DNA of 64,000 nt from Aliivibrio fischeri ATCC 7744 = JCM 18803 = DSM 507 (GCF_023983475.1 NZ_CP092713.1:310001-374000), one strand, 5' to 3'. Counted from the stretch's first letter, positions 7,215-16,599 are shown. Numbers and translations: made by a program. Notes: generated from the sequence alone by a model not told the origin.

Positions 7215-8189
7215 ATGAATACAAATATCCAAACATTACTTAAAGAAATGAACTTCTCAACACTTGATCAAGCATATGATTATTGCGTTGAAGCTGGGAT
7301 CGATCCTAAAAAATTGGTATTAGATACTCAGCCGATTGCTTTTGATAATGCGTGTGATGCTTATACTTTAGGCTCTGCTTTAGCACTATTTCGAAAAGCA
7401 AACAGTGCGGTAACCGCTGCAACTATGATTGGTGAAGGGCTACAAGCATTTTGTAAAAAAGGGAGTGTTGCTGAGCAGCGTCAAGTTGGGCTTGGCCATG
7501 GTGCATTAGCAGCTCGTTTATTATCGGAAGAAACTCAGTGCTTTGCATTTTTAGCTGGTCATGAGTCTTTTGCTGCTGCTGAAGGAGCGATTAAAATTGC
7601 ATTAAATGCAAATAAATCACGTCATACACCATTAAGAGTGGTATTAAATGGCTTAGGTAAAGATGCCGCTTATCTTATCTCGCGTATTAATGGTTTTACT
7701 TATGTAAGAACAGAATTTAATTACCAAACCGGTGAATTGGTTGAAGTAGGTAGAAAGCGTTTTTCGCAAACAGAGCGTGGGGATATTTTATGTTATGGTG
7801 CGGATGATGTTCGTGAAGGCACCGCTATTATGCATGCTGCAAATGTTGATGTGAGTATTACGGGGAATTCAACGAACCCTACACGTTTTCAGCACCCTGT
7901 TGCTGGCATTTATAAACAAGAACGTTTATCTCAAGGAAAACCGTACTTCTCTGTGGCCTCTGGTGGTGGCACAGGACGAACTTTACACCCTGATAATGTG
8001 GCTGCTGGTCCTGCATCTTACGGTATGACAGATACCATGGGAAGAATGCATGCAGATGCACAATTTGCTGGAAGTTCATCTGTACCTGCACATGTTGCGA
8101 TGATGGGTTTTATTGGAATGGGGAATAATCCAATGGTTGGAGCATCGGTAGCTCTGGCGGTAGATATTGATCAACGTTTAAATCGTTAA
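7215..8189 (+). CDS. GGGtGRT-family protein
   Basis: A 324-aa protein carrying the family-defining motif SGGGTGRTLHPDNVAAG (GGGTGRT at 250-256), followed by the conserved MTDTMGRMHADAQFAGSS segment. The family is named after this motif and has no established biochemical function that I know of; it is repeatedly found beside the IscU-like gene, as here. Repeated Gly/Ala stretches suggest a soluble cytoplasmic enzyme. GAGGTCATC precedes the ATG. The gene ends at a strong terminator (8226-8264), which closes the two-gene unit. Confidence 0.88.
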   Translation: MNTNIQTLLKEMNFSTLDQAYDYCVEAGIDPKKLVLDTQPIAFDNACDAYTLGSALALFRKANSAVTAATMIGEGLQAFCKKGSVAEQRQVGLGHGALAARLLSEETQCFAFLAGHESFAAAEGAIKIALNANKSRHTPLRVVLNGLGKDAAYLISRINGFTYVRTEFNYQTGELVEVGRKRFSQTERGDILCYGADDVREGTAIMHAANVDVSITGNSTNPTRFQHPVAGIYKQERLSQGKPYFSVASGGGTGRTLHPDNVAAGPASYGMTDTMGRMHADAQFAGSSSVPAHVAMMGFIGMGNNPMVGASVALAVDIDQRLNR

Positions 8190-8225
8190 TCTATTTTGAA
8201 GAAAATAAGTAGTTATTGAAGTGAT

Positions 8226-8264
8226 AAAAAAGGGGTGAAGCGACAATAGCTTCACCCCTTTTTT
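8226..8264 (+). terminator. Strong rho-independent terminator, probably bidirectional
   Basis: 16-bp perfect stem AAAAAAGGGGTGAAGC / GCTTCACCCCTTTTTT with a 7-nt loop. It serves the GGGtGRT operon and, through its A tract, also the LysE gene on the minus strand. Confidence 0.9.
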
Positions 8265-8279
8265 GATTTTAGACTAATA

Positions 8280-8897
8280 TTAGTTAGTCATTGCTAACTT
8301 AGCGCCAAAGCCCATTAATAAAGAGCTTAGGCCGTATTTTAAGAGGTTTGAAAATGCTTTGCTCTCGGCAATAACCGTTCTGAATTTTGCAGCGAAAACG
8401 GCAACGCAAGTAAACCATAGCAAAGCGATAATAGCGGTTGTGATACCAAGCATTCCGAGCATTAAAGGTGATGATGTCTCTGGAGTTAAAAATTGAGGAA
8501 TAAAAGCAACAAAGGTCAAACACACTTTTGGGTTGAGGGCATTGGTTAGAATACCTTGACGAAACACTTTTATATCAGATGTACGATTAGTGGTTTCTAC
8601 TTGGCCAAAACCGCCTTTTGCTGTGAACATTTTAAATCCGATATAACACAGGTAAGCGGCACCTATGTATTTAATTACCATAAACGCAGTTGCTGAAGAG
8701 AGCAGTAGTGCACTTAAGCCAACAACAGCTAAAAAGGTATGAAAAAGAACACCTGTGGCAATACCCACAGCGGCATAAACCCCTGTTTTGGCACCACCGC
8801 CTAAGGCTCTTGAAAGAACGTAAAAGAAATCGGCGCCGGGCATCGCACAAAAGGCGAACATCCCTGCGATAAAAAGAAGATAAGTTTCAATGCTCAT
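8280..8897 (-). CDS. LysE/RhtB-family amino-acid exporter
   Basis: Six-helix inner-membrane exporter of about 205 aa. The family signature AMPGADFFYVLSRALGGG follows the first helix, and GILTNALNPKVCLTFVAFIP is the second conserved block. The start is placed at the internal ATG (MSIETYLL), preceded by GGA with 8-nt spacing, rather than the upstream ATG at 8921. Substrate (homoserine, threonine, lysine or other) cannot be told from sequence. A LysR gene lies upstream on the same strand. Confidence 0.87.
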   Translation of the reverse strand: MSIETYLLFIAGMFAFCAMPGADFFYVLSRALGGGAKTGVYAAVGIATGVLFHTFLAVVGLSALLLSSATAFMVIKYIGAAYLCYIGFKMFTAKGGFGQVETTNRTSDIKVFRQGILTNALNPKVCLTFVAFIPQFLTPETSSPLMLGMLGITTAIIALLWFTCVAVFAAKFRTVIAESKAFSNLLKYGLSSLLMGFGAKLAMTN

Positions 8898-9003
8898 AAA
8901 TAATTCCATGTACTGCTGCATTTGGTATTAAGGGCTATGATTAAGCCCATTTTCATATGTGAATCATGGGTAATTTACTGCTTATTTTGAACGAAAGAAA
9001 TCA

Positions 9004-9888
9004 TTATTCTGAGACTTCTAATAAATAGTCTTCAACTTGTTCTGATAGCCAATCAATAATCACACCACGGGGCATGGTAGTCTTTGTCATTTCAGCGAAA
9101 GATTGCCAGTTCATCGCTCGATTATGTTTAAGAACCTTTAAGGTGCCATCGCGTAAATGCTCATTAATTAATAGCGCGGGAACGGACGACCAACCTGTTT
9201 TATCCAAGACTGCATCACGTAGGTGCTCATAAAATGTAAGAGCAATGTACTTACTGGATGTTGGCTCAAACACCATTAATTCATCATCATCAATGTAGTT
9301 CAGAATGATTTCAGTGTGGCTTTCTAGATCTGTTGGGCTTACTTTTCTTAGCTGACTTAATGGATGCTCTTTATGTGCGACCGACATCATGCGAATTTGG
9401 CCTAACTCGTTTTGTTGAACATGCAGAAGTTGGCTATTGATAGGTAAAATGCCATACGCTACATCAACCACATTTTGTTCTACCATTTCTTCAAGTTCTG
9501 GTGATGGGGCAACGTAAATAGAGATACTGGTGTTTGGGAATTTACGACTCATGCGAGTTAAAATATCACGCCAAATGGGCTCAGGTAGTGAGTCATCTCT
9601 AACCACGCGAATGGTTGAGGCTATACCTTCGTTATATTGTAAGCACTTACTAACAATATCATTGCTAATGATCATCATACGTTGGCAATCATTCACAATC
9701 GACTCGCCAATTTCTGTTGGAGTAATGCGGTTACCTGTGCGAATTAATAAAGTCACTCCAAGCTCATCTTCAAGAGTACTTAATGCAGCACTGACGGTGG
9801 TTCGACTTTTTTGAAGTTTACGAGCTGCTTCTGCAATAGAACCCAATTCAACCGTATATAAGAGCATTTCAATTTGACTGGTTTTCAT
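9004..9888 (-). CDS. LysR-family transcriptional regulator
   Basis: 294-aa regulator with an N-terminal winged HTH (about 1-60; GSIAEAARKLQKSRTTVSAA is the recognition region) and a C-terminal periplasmic-binding-like effector domain. Divergent from the CDF-like gene at 10029, with 140 nt between them, and upstream of the LysE gene on the same strand; either could be its target. Effector unknown. Confidence 0.88.
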   Translation of the reverse strand: MKTSQIEMLLYTVELGSIAEAARKLQKSRTTVSAALSTLEDELGVTLLIRTGNRITPTEIGESIVNDCQRMMIISNDIVSKCLQYNEGIASTIRVVRDDSLPEPIWRDILTRMSRKFPNTSISIYVAPSPELEEMVEQNVVDVAYGILPINSQLLHVQQNELGQIRMMSVAHKEHPLSQLRKVSPTDLESHTEIILNYIDDDELMVFEPTSSKYIALTFYEHLRDAVLDKTGWSSVPALLINEHLRDGTLKVLKHNRAMNWQSFAEMTKTTMPRGVIIDWLSEQVEDYLLEVSE

Positions 9889-10028
9889 GATCTTTTTCTC
9901 GTTAATTTATGCCGTTTAATGTTAAGCGACGAATTAGTTGACGCTGACTGATTATCCTATCACCAATTTTCTCTATATGATGATCTGTATACATAAAAAA
10001 GACGAAAAATAAGTCGATGGAGGAAAAT

Positions 10029-10712
10029 ATGTCGTATTCAATTAAAAAAGAAAGGCAATTATTACTGGTTTCAACGTTTTCAGCTTTACTGTTTGCAATG
10101 TTAGGTATTGTATTAGGTACGCTGATTCATTCATTAGTTATTATTTTTGATGGTGTTTACTCATTAGTGAGTTTAGGTTTAACCCTAGTTTCGCTAGTGA
10201 CAGTGCTGTACATTCGAAAAGAAGACGTTTCGAAGAATATCAAGCGTGTTAAGGTAATTGAGTCTTCAGTAATCTTGCTTAAAGGGATCGCAATTACCTT
10301 AATGTGTGTACTTTCATTTATTGCTGCTGTTCAAGCAATTATGGAAGGTGGTCGAGAAGTGAATACCGGTATCGCATTAGCGTTTGGTGTTTTTAGCATG
10401 ATAGGTTGTTATACAAGTTATTGGGTAATGAAAACACAAGGTCGTGAAACGAACTCGGCTCTTGTTGATGCAGAAGCAAAACAATGGTTAATGGATACCG
10501 TAATTAGTGCTGCTGTATTTGTTGGCTTTATGGTTGCAAAAGTATTATTACTTACTTCATATGCACATTATGCACAACTTGCTGATCCAATCATGGTTGT
10601 AATGGCATCTATCTATTTTATTATTGTGCCAGTTAAAATGATCATTAGTTCATCAAAGCAATTACACCAATTAAATCGAGATGGTGTTTTAGCAAAGTAT
10701 TCACACGCCTAA
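10029..10712 (+). CDS. Cation diffusion facilitator-like membrane transporter
   Basis: About 227 aa with five to six hydrophobic helices. HSLVIIFDGVYSLVSLGLT (around residues 30-50) and SALVDAEAKQWLMDTVISAA (around 140-160) correspond to the metal-site helices II and V of CDF proteins, with paired D residues. It lacks the usual C-terminal cytoplasmic metal-binding domain. The start is the second ATG (10029), which has GGAGG 5 nt upstream; the first ATG at 10017 would bury that site. The stop codon overlaps the convergent Lrp gene. Metal specificity is unknown. Confidence 0.75.
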   Translation: MSYSIKKERQLLLVSTFSALLFAMLGIVLGTLIHSLVIIFDGVYSLVSLGLTLVSLVTVLYIRKEDVSKNIKRVKVIESSVILLKGIAITLMCVLSFIAAVQAIMEGGREVNTGIALAFGVFSMIGCYTSYWVMKTQGRETNSALVDAEAKQWLMDTVISAAVFVGFMVAKVLLLTSYAHYAQLADPIMVVMASIYFIIVPVKMIISSSKQLHQLNRDGVLAKYSHA

Positions 10713-10733
10713 GTTCGTTCATCTTTAGGCGTG
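10704..10733. terminator. Hairpin across the overlapping convergent stop codons
   Basis: CACGCCTAA (10704-10712) and TTAGGCGTG (10725-10733) form a 9-bp stem that contains the transporter stop codon and the last codons of the convergent Lrp gene. No T run follows in either direction, so termination strength is doubtful. Confidence 0.4.
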
Positions 10734-11152
10734 TCCATCACCACTAAGGTGCCAATTGAGTTGACCTGAGAGATCTCTCCAAGTACGTTTGAATGAAACT
10801 GCTTATATGAGGATAGACTCTCAGTCTCAACCCGCAATAGATACTCATTCGATCCCGTAATATTGTGGCATTCTGTTACTTCATTTGATTCCATTATCTG
10901 CGCTTCGAAATCTTTTTGTGATTTTTTACTGTGATCCGATAATCCGATCGTCACATAAGCAACAAATCCTATTCCACACTTATTCGGATTTAATACCGCA
11001 CGATAGCCTTGAATCGTCCCATTTCGCTCTAATTCTTGTACACGACGTAATGTTGCTGAAGGGGATAACCCAATGCGCTCAGATAACTCAACGTTGGTTA
11101 ATCGTCCATTTAATTTCAGCTCTTGCAATATTCTTTCGTCAAACCTATCCAT
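10709..11152 (-). CDS. Lrp/AsnC-family transcriptional regulator
   Basis: 147-aa regulator with N-terminal HTH (LTNVELSERIGLSPSATLRR, about 18-37) and a C-terminal RAM ligand-binding domain. It is divergent from a LysE-family exporter gene with about 100 nt between them, a classic arrangement in which the Lrp-type protein activates the exporter in response to its amino acid. The last codons overlap the convergent transporter gene. Confidence 0.9.
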   Translation of the reverse strand: MDRFDERILQELKLNGRLTNVELSERIGLSPSATLRRVQELERNGTIQGYRAVLNPNKCGIGFVAYVTIGLSDHSKKSQKDFEAQIMESNEVTECHNITGSNEYLLRVETESLSSYKQFHSNVLGEISQVNSIGTLVVMDTPKDERT

Positions 11153-11249
11153 AGTGACAATACCTTGCGAATTATTTTCATTTTAAACAAATATAGACAG
11201 AAAATTTACTTAGTCTCGCATTAAGATACAAGCAGAATTTAATTTTAAG

Positions 11250-11846
11250 ATGGTTATGATGGATTACACTTACTTATTTGCGTTAATTACCTTTGCTTTT
11301 GTGGGCGCGTTTACTCCTGGCCCAAATAACATTATGTTGATGACATCTGGGGCTAATGTTGGATTTGTTCGTACTATTCCACATATGCTTGGAGTGATAT
11401 TTGGCTTTGCTTTTATGCTGATATTGGTCGGGTTTGGGCTAATTCAAATTTTTCAAACTTATCCTCAGTTGGAATTTATTTTGCAGATGGTTAGTGCGAT
11501 TTATTTGAGTTATTTAGCATATAAAATTGCGAGAAGTGAGCCGATAAACAGTGACAATCGCGATTATAAACCCATGTCTTTTTTAGCGGCGGCAAGTTTT
11601 CAGTGGGTAAATCCAAAAGGGTGGTCGATGGCTTTATCTGTGATGAGCATCTATGCAACCAGTTCTGATATGTTCAGTGTATTGTTAATTGCGTTCGTGT
11701 TTATCTGTATTAATGTTCCGACTGTGAGTTTTTGGACCGTTGCAGGTAAAGAGTTACAAAAGAGATTAAAAACACCGAAGCATTTAAAGTTTTTTAACTA
11801 CAGTATGGCAGGTTTACTTGTCGGCTCCATGGTGATGGGATTTTAA
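11250..11846 (+). CDS. LysE/RhtB-family amino-acid exporter
   Basis: 198-aa polytopic exporter with the family motif GAFTPGPNNIMLMTSGANVG near the N terminus and AASFQWVNPKGWSMALSVM as the second conserved block. Starts at 11250, 11256 and 11259 are all possible and no strong Shine-Dalgarno distinguishes them. Probably controlled by the divergent Lrp/AsnC gene. Substrate unknown. Confidence 0.87.
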   Translation: MVMMDYTYLFALITFAFVGAFTPGPNNIMLMTSGANVGFVRTIPHMLGVIFGFAFMLILVGFGLIQIFQTYPQLEFILQMVSAIYLSYLAYKIARSEPINSDNRDYKPMSFLAAASFQWVNPKGWSMALSVMSIYATSSDMFSVLLIAFVFICINVPTVSFWTVAGKELQKRLKTPKHLKFFNYSMAGLLVGSMVMGF

Positions 11847-11937
11847 TTGGTTTTCTTTGTTAATCGGGTGTTGCTGTCTTTGATGTGTTATCTTTATGTA
11901 TATCACTTCTAAATACACGATTAACAAGGGTATCCCT

Positions 11938-12777
11938 ATGTATCGACACTTCTTTTTGCTTCTCATCACTCTTTTTACTTCACTGTCATTACAAGCAGAG
12001 GAAGTGACTTATTCAGAACAAGAGTATTTAGATCGTCCATTAATGGAGCGCTATATTTTAGATGAGCTGAAGGCTTTGCGTATCGAACAACAAGATCTAG
12101 AGCGACGTTTAACCATTCAAATTACCGACCGTGAGTTAGCGGTTGCAGATAAATCATTAAATTATTCTAATACAACGGTTACTTATTTTTTCTATGTTAT
12201 TGCGGCTGTGGCTTCTTTGATTGCACTTATTGGTTGGCAATCATTAAGAGAAATGAAACAAAACACCAAAGAAATGGCAGACAAGCAACTCAATAAAATA
12301 GCGCAAGATTATGAGAAGAAGTTTGTGGCGTTAGAGCGCGATTTAAAACGTAAAACGCGAATTATTACTGAGAATAACCGTGAAATCGAGATCATCAATG
12401 AAGTGCATAATTTGTGGCTTCGTGCTCAAAGTGTACAAACGCCTGAGCAAAAAATGGATATTTATGATGAGATTTTAAAAGTAAGACCGGGTGATTTAGA
12501 AGCGTTAACGTATAAAGCGGATGCGGCAATGGAGATGCGTGAATTTCATTGGGCACTGAATTTATGTAATCGTGTTTTAGAAGTGGATGATCAAAATGCA
12601 CACGCACTATTCCAACGTGCTTGTGCGTATGCGCAATTAGGGGCAGAAGTGCAAGCCATTGATGACTTGCAGCGTTCTATTGAGGCGAGTACGTCTATGC
12701 GTGAGCTTGTATTGGAAGAGCCTGATTTTGACCCTCTAAGAGGCTTAGAGCGCTTTGAAACACTATTAGAAGAGTAA
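11938..12777 (+). CDS. Exported, membrane-anchored TPR protein
   Basis: About 279 aa. A cleavable-looking signal (MYRHFFLLLITLFTSLSLQA) is followed by a periplasmic segment, a membrane helix (TVTYFFYVIAAVASLIALIG), a charged coiled-coil region (about 100-150) and TPR-like helix pairs (KMDIYDEILKVRPGDLEALT, then WALNLCNRVLEVDDQNAHAL). The start ATG at 11938 has AAGGGT 6 nt upstream, better than the in-frame start 42 nt earlier. No partner gene suggests a function; TPRs imply protein-protein contacts. Confidence 0.75.
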   Translation: MYRHFFLLLITLFTSLSLQAEEVTYSEQEYLDRPLMERYILDELKALRIEQQDLERRLTIQITDRELAVADKSLNYSNTTVTYFFYVIAAVASLIALIGWQSLREMKQNTKEMADKQLNKIAQDYEKKFVALERDLKRKTRIITENNREIEIINEVHNLWLRAQSVQTPEQKMDIYDEILKVRPGDLEALTYKADAAMEMREFHWALNLCNRVLEVDDQNAHALFQRACAYAQLGAEVQAIDDLQRSIEASTSMRELVLEEPDFDPLRGLERFETLLEE

Positions 12778-12783
12778 TACCTA

Positions 12784-13686
12784 TTAATCACCAAGGTGTT
12801 CAGAGATGAAGTCCATAAAGCATCGCACCTTGGCTGACATATGTTTGCGGCTTGGATAAACCATAAATATATCAATGGTTAATTTTGGATAGTCCGCAAA
12901 CAACTCAACTAACTTGCCTGTTTCTAATTCATCGGTTAAATGAAAATGAGGGATACGAGTTATCCCTTGTCCTGCCAAACACAATGATAACTCCATAAAC
13001 GAATTGTTGGTAATCACTTGACTGTTTAATTGAATCGCCAGTGGTTGGCTATTTTTATCGGTAAAATCCCAAACGGCTCCTTGTTTAACATACGCATAGC
13101 CTATGGTTTTATGTGAAGGCAGTTCATTAGGATGCAGTGGTGCTCCGTGTTTTTTTAGATAATCAGGTGAGGCGATAGTGATCGCTCTTGAACGTAAAAA
13201 TCGACGACTGATCAAACTGGAATCTTCAAGTTGATGCGATGCACGGATCGCCATATCAAACCCTTCTGCAACAATATCAATCTTTCTATCATTTAAATCT
13301 AACTCCAGTGTGATATCTGGATATAAATCAGTAAATTTCCCTAGTATTGGACGTAAGCGTGAAAGAGCAAAGCCAACAGGACAGCTGACTTTTAATCGAC
13401 CTTTAGGTTTTTCTTGTTGTCCTGTAATCGAATTTTCAGCCATTTGAGCATCTTCAATTAGCTGTTGGCATTGCTGAAAATAAAGCTCACCTTCAGGGGT
13501 TAAACGTAACGTTCGAGTCGTGCGATGAAGTAGGCGGACACCTAAACGCTCTTCTAATTTTCCAATCTCTTTACTGATGTAAGAGGTTGAGTGCCCACTA
13601 TTAAGAGCGGCCTGAGTAAAGCTACCACTGGTCACTACTTCTGAGAAAATGACCATGCCATCAAACAATGCTGAATTAAATGCCAT
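12784..13686 (-). CDS. LysR-family transcriptional regulator
   Basis: 300-aa regulator with N-terminal HTH (SFTQAALNSGHSTSYISKEI) and substrate-binding domain; the HRTTRTLRLTPEGELYFQQC segment is typical of the DsdC/CrgA-like LysR subgroup. Divergent from the FMN reductase gene, which is its most likely target. Ends 7 nt from the TPR gene stop in convergent orientation. Confidence 0.88.
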   Translation of the reverse strand: MAFNSALFDGMVIFSEVVTSGSFTQAALNSGHSTSYISKEIGKLEERLGVRLLHRTTRTLRLTPEGELYFQQCQQLIEDAQMAENSITGQQEKPKGRLKVSCPVGFALSRLRPILGKFTDLYPDITLELDLNDRKIDIVAEGFDMAIRASHQLEDSSLISRRFLRSRAITIASPDYLKKHGAPLHPNELPSHKTIGYAYVKQGAVWDFTDKNSQPLAIQLNSQVITNNSFMELSLCLAGQGITRIPHFHLTDELETGKLVELFADYPKLTIDIFMVYPSRKHMSAKVRCFMDFISEHLGD

Positions 13687-13862
13687 ATTACGTATCTTTT
13701 ATTTTATTAAGAGTCATATGGAAATAATCATTGCACATTTAGGCTATTAATCAATATTTGTGAATGAATTATAGTTATCCCATCGCAAACAAGAACAATA
13801 GATTTGAAAAGAGCAGAGCATTAACTACTCTTTTTACTTAAATAGAATATGAAGGTACCCCG

Positions 13863-14384
13863 ATGAAAATTTTAGCATTAGCAGCAAGCAGCAGTTCAAC
13901 ATCAATTAATAAACAACTAGCAACGTATGCAGCAGGTTTGGTTGCCGGTGCTGAAGTTGAAGTGCTAGATATTAATGATTATGAAATGCCTATCTTTAGT
14001 GAAGATAAAGAAAAAGAATTAGGTCAACCAGAGCAAGCTAAGCGTTTCTTCCAAAAAATTGGTGAAGCGGATGCGGTTGTTATTTCTTATGCTGAACATA
14101 ATGGCTCTTATGCTACAGCGTTTAAGAATGTGTTTGACTGGACTTCTCGTATTGATATGAAAGTGTATCAAGGTAAACCTGTTGTGATGTTAGCTACATC
14201 TCCAGGTCCTGGTGGTGCAGCAACAGTATTAGCTGCTGCTACTGGTTCAGCTCCTTACTTCGCAGCTGATGTTAAAGGTTCATTATCTGTCCCAAGTTTT
14301 TACGATAACTTTGATATGGAAAAAGGTGAACTGCGTAATGAAGCATTGATTGCTGAGTTAAAAACAATCATGTCAGCATTATAA
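13863..14384 (+). CDS. NAD(P)H-dependent FMN reductase family protein
   Basis: 173-aa flavodoxin-fold protein. ILALAASSSSTSINKQLA (residues 3-20) is the phosphate-binding loop, VISYAEHNGSYATAFKNVFD the conserved flavin segment, and MLATSPGPGGAATVLA the third loop of NADPH-dependent FMN/quinone reductases. Likely reduces quinones or nitro compounds in the cytoplasm. Divergent from a LysR regulator that probably controls it. A terminator follows. Confidence 0.87.
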   Translation: MKILALAASSSSTSINKQLATYAAGLVAGAEVEVLDINDYEMPIFSEDKEKELGQPEQAKRFFQKIGEADAVVISYAEHNGSYATAFKNVFDWTSRIDMKVYQGKPVVMLATSPGPGGAATVLAAATGSAPYFAADVKGSLSVPSFYDNFDMEKGELRNEALIAELKTIMSAL

Positions 14385-14400
14385 GTTTTCATAAAAATAG

Positions 14401-14434
14401 AGGCGTATCCATTTGATGGATGCGCCTTTTTTTA
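14401..14434 (+). terminator. Rho-independent terminator after the FMN reductase
   Basis: Stem AGGCG-T-ATCCA / TGGAT-G-CGCCT with a 5-nt loop and a run of seven T. Confidence 0.85.
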
Positions 14435-14620
14435 TACAAGAAAACCGCAGATTGAAAACAAAAAAACTGATTTATCAATTCAAATAGATACTTTTAATCT
14501 CACAAAATTCCAACAAATGAACAAGCTTTCATCATTCGTCACTGTTATTTGTATTTGTTATAGATGAGAATAGCTTAGTATCAATTATTATATGGTCATG
14601 ATTTATATAGGACGTTTTTT

Positions 14621-16225
14621 ATGATTAAAAAGTATTTTGCCGCATTGTTATTAATGATGAGTATGATGGCTTCTGCCTATGCTCAATCTATTGATAGCAT
14701 GGTTACGGTTCAACAAGAGTTAAAAGAAAGATTAGTTCAGCTATCAACGGCTGATCCAGCCGATAAATTGTTTTTTGAAGATGTATTGCGTCGTAAAAAT
14801 GACAAGATTCGAGCTGATATTGAATTACAGCTACAAGATAACCCAAGCATAAAAGGATTGGATGGTGTTGTTCGTTCAGAGATGACGCTTATGGGCAAGC
14901 TATTGCAGTTAAGTCATCAAGATCTGGTTGAGTTAACTAAAGCGGTTCGTAAAGCAAAAGGTGAAGAGAAAGACGATCTAGAATTTGCTGCGCAAAAACG
15001 TCTTGGCATTATGGATGTATATTATGAAGAAGCATTCAAAACATTGTCATGGGGTGAAACGCTAAATATTGATTTCACTAAAGAAAAGACAGCGATTTTA
15101 AAAGAGCTGACAAATCGTGCAGATTTGTTATCTAACATCATCCATTATCTTGAATCACAAAAGTCAGATATTGCTAAACGTATGCAATATGCATCTGTTG
15201 AGAAGAAAGACCTTCTTACGCAAAATGCGACTAACTTGACTGAACGTATTTCATTAATGATTGCGAGTTTAGAAGTAACTACCGCATTAATGGAACAAAA
15301 TAACATTGATATTACAGAGTATAAGCAGCTTATCTTCTCTGTGACGGGTGATATTAACAGTGATGTATTGGATATCAGCGTAGCATATGGTCTGACTGAA
15401 GAGTGGGTTACTCGCTTTAAAGATTGGGCGGTAGAAAATGCACCATCTATCATTGTTAAGTTAATCATTTTTGCTGTTATTCTTTGGATTACGAATTTCC
15501 TTTCTCGTCTTGCTAAGAGTGCAATTAAGAGAAGTGTTTCTCATTCAAAAATGAAATTCAGCAAGTTAATGCAAGAGTTCTTTGTGTCTATGGGCTCAAA
15601 GTTCGTCATGATGATTGGTATCTTAATTGCTCTATCTCAAATCGGTATTAATTTAGGCCCACTATTAACTGGTTTTGGTGTTGCTGGTGTTGTTATTGGT
15701 TTTGCATTAAAAGACACGTTATCTAACTTTGCATCAGGCATGATGATCCTGATTTATCGTCCGTTTGATGTGGGTGATTTGGTTGATATCGGTGGTATTG
15801 TCGGTAAAGTTAATCGCATGAACCTGGTATCAACAACGATTAAAACCGTTGATAACCAAAACTTAATTTTCCCTAATAATAAGATTTGGGGTGACGTAAT
15901 TAAGAACGTAACTATTGAAACTGAACGTCGTGTAGACATGGTGTTTGGTATTGGTTATCAAGACGATATTGAAAAAGCAAAAGCTATCTTTACTGATATT
16001 TTAGAAAGCCACCCAGCAGTATTAAAAACGCCAGAGCCTATGGTTAAATTGCATACTTTAAATGAATCATCTGTGGACTTTATTGTGCGCCCTTGGGTTA
16101 AGACTGATGATTACTGGGATGTGTACTGGGAAGTAACTGAAACCGTTAAAAAACGTTTGGATGCGGAAGGTGTGAGCATTCCATTCCCACAACGTGACCT
16201 GCATATTTATAAACACGAAGCATAA
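14621..16225 (+). CDS. MscS-family mechanosensitive channel with long periplasmic N-domain
   Basis: 534 aa: signal peptide MIKKYFAALLLMMSMMASAYA, about 230 residues of helical, charged periplasmic sequence, then the MscS core. The pore helix TGFGVAGVVIGFALKDTLSN and the following beta domain (RPFDVGDLVDIGGIVGKVNR, then FPNNKIWGDVIKN) are diagnostic. It is nearly twice the length of E. coli MscS because of the N-terminal domain, as in larger MscS relatives. It would release solutes on hypo-osmotic shock, which fits an ectoine-making bacterium. It stands alone, with a terminator at 16237-16270. Confidence 0.92.
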   Translation: MIKKYFAALLLMMSMMASAYAQSIDSMVTVQQELKERLVQLSTADPADKLFFEDVLRRKNDKIRADIELQLQDNPSIKGLDGVVRSEMTLMGKLLQLSHQDLVELTKAVRKAKGEEKDDLEFAAQKRLGIMDVYYEEAFKTLSWGETLNIDFTKEKTAILKELTNRADLLSNIIHYLESQKSDIAKRMQYASVEKKDLLTQNATNLTERISLMIASLEVTTALMEQNNIDITEYKQLIFSVTGDINSDVLDISVAYGLTEEWVTRFKDWAVENAPSIIVKLIIFAVILWITNFLSRLAKSAIKRSVSHSKMKFSKLMQEFFVSMGSKFVMMIGILIALSQIGINLGPLLTGFGVAGVVIGFALKDTLSNFASGMMILIYRPFDVGDLVDIGGIVGKVNRMNLVSTTIKTVDNQNLIFPNNKIWGDVIKNVTIETERRVDMVFGIGYQDDIEKAKAIFTDILESHPAVLKTPEPMVKLHTLNESSVDFIVRPWVKTDDYWDVYWEVTETVKKRLDAEGVSIPFPQRDLHIYKHEA

Positions 16226-16236
16226 AATGCAGAAAT

Positions 16237-16270
16237 AAAAAAAGAGTGGCCAAATGGTCACTCTTTTTTT
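16237..16270 (+). terminator. Bidirectional rho-independent terminator
   Basis: Stem AAAAAAAGAGTGGCC / GGTCACTCTTTTTTT with an AAAT loop (one G-U). Lies between the convergent MscS gene and the small membrane protein gene and can serve both. Confidence 0.88.
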
Positions 16271-16277
16271 ATGGATT

Positions 16278-16493
16278 CTAATCTAGATTATCTTCTGATT
16301 TGGTTTCTATCTGAGTCGGTTTTTTAAACTTTTTAATGATTAATGAAATGGCAAAACAGACCGCCCCAACAATAAGAGCTGAACGTAGAATAGTAAAACC
16401 ATCATGTTCTAGCTGTTGAATATGAGGACCGACAGAAGCAAATAAACGCAAGCTGAAAAAGGCGAGTAAAATAAATGGGACGATTTTTTTCAT
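16278..16493 (-). CDS. Small membrane protein, unknown function
   Basis: 71 aa with two hydrophobic segments (VPFILLAFFSLRLFASVG and LRSALIVGAVCFAISLII) and a basic then acidic tail (KKFKKPTQIETKSEDNLD). GGAG lies about 6 nt before the ATG. The first segment could be a signal peptide. No recognisable family. Monocistronic, facing MscS. Confidence 0.6.
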   Translation of the reverse strand: MKKIVPFILLAFFSLRLFASVGPHIQQLEHDGFTILRSALIVGAVCFAISLIIKKFKKPTQIETKSEDNLD

Positions 16494-16599
16494 GCGTGGC
16501 TCCGGCTAAAATATTCATTAACTATTGATAAAAACATCATATCGGAAACAAAACAGAATTTAATGGCCTTTGTGAGTAATGTAAGATTACTGTTTTGAC

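Noticed and set aside
12395-12875. Minus-strand ORFs opposite the TPR gene
   Set aside because: Antisense shadows of the TPR coding sequence and the adjoining LysR gene; no signals of their own.
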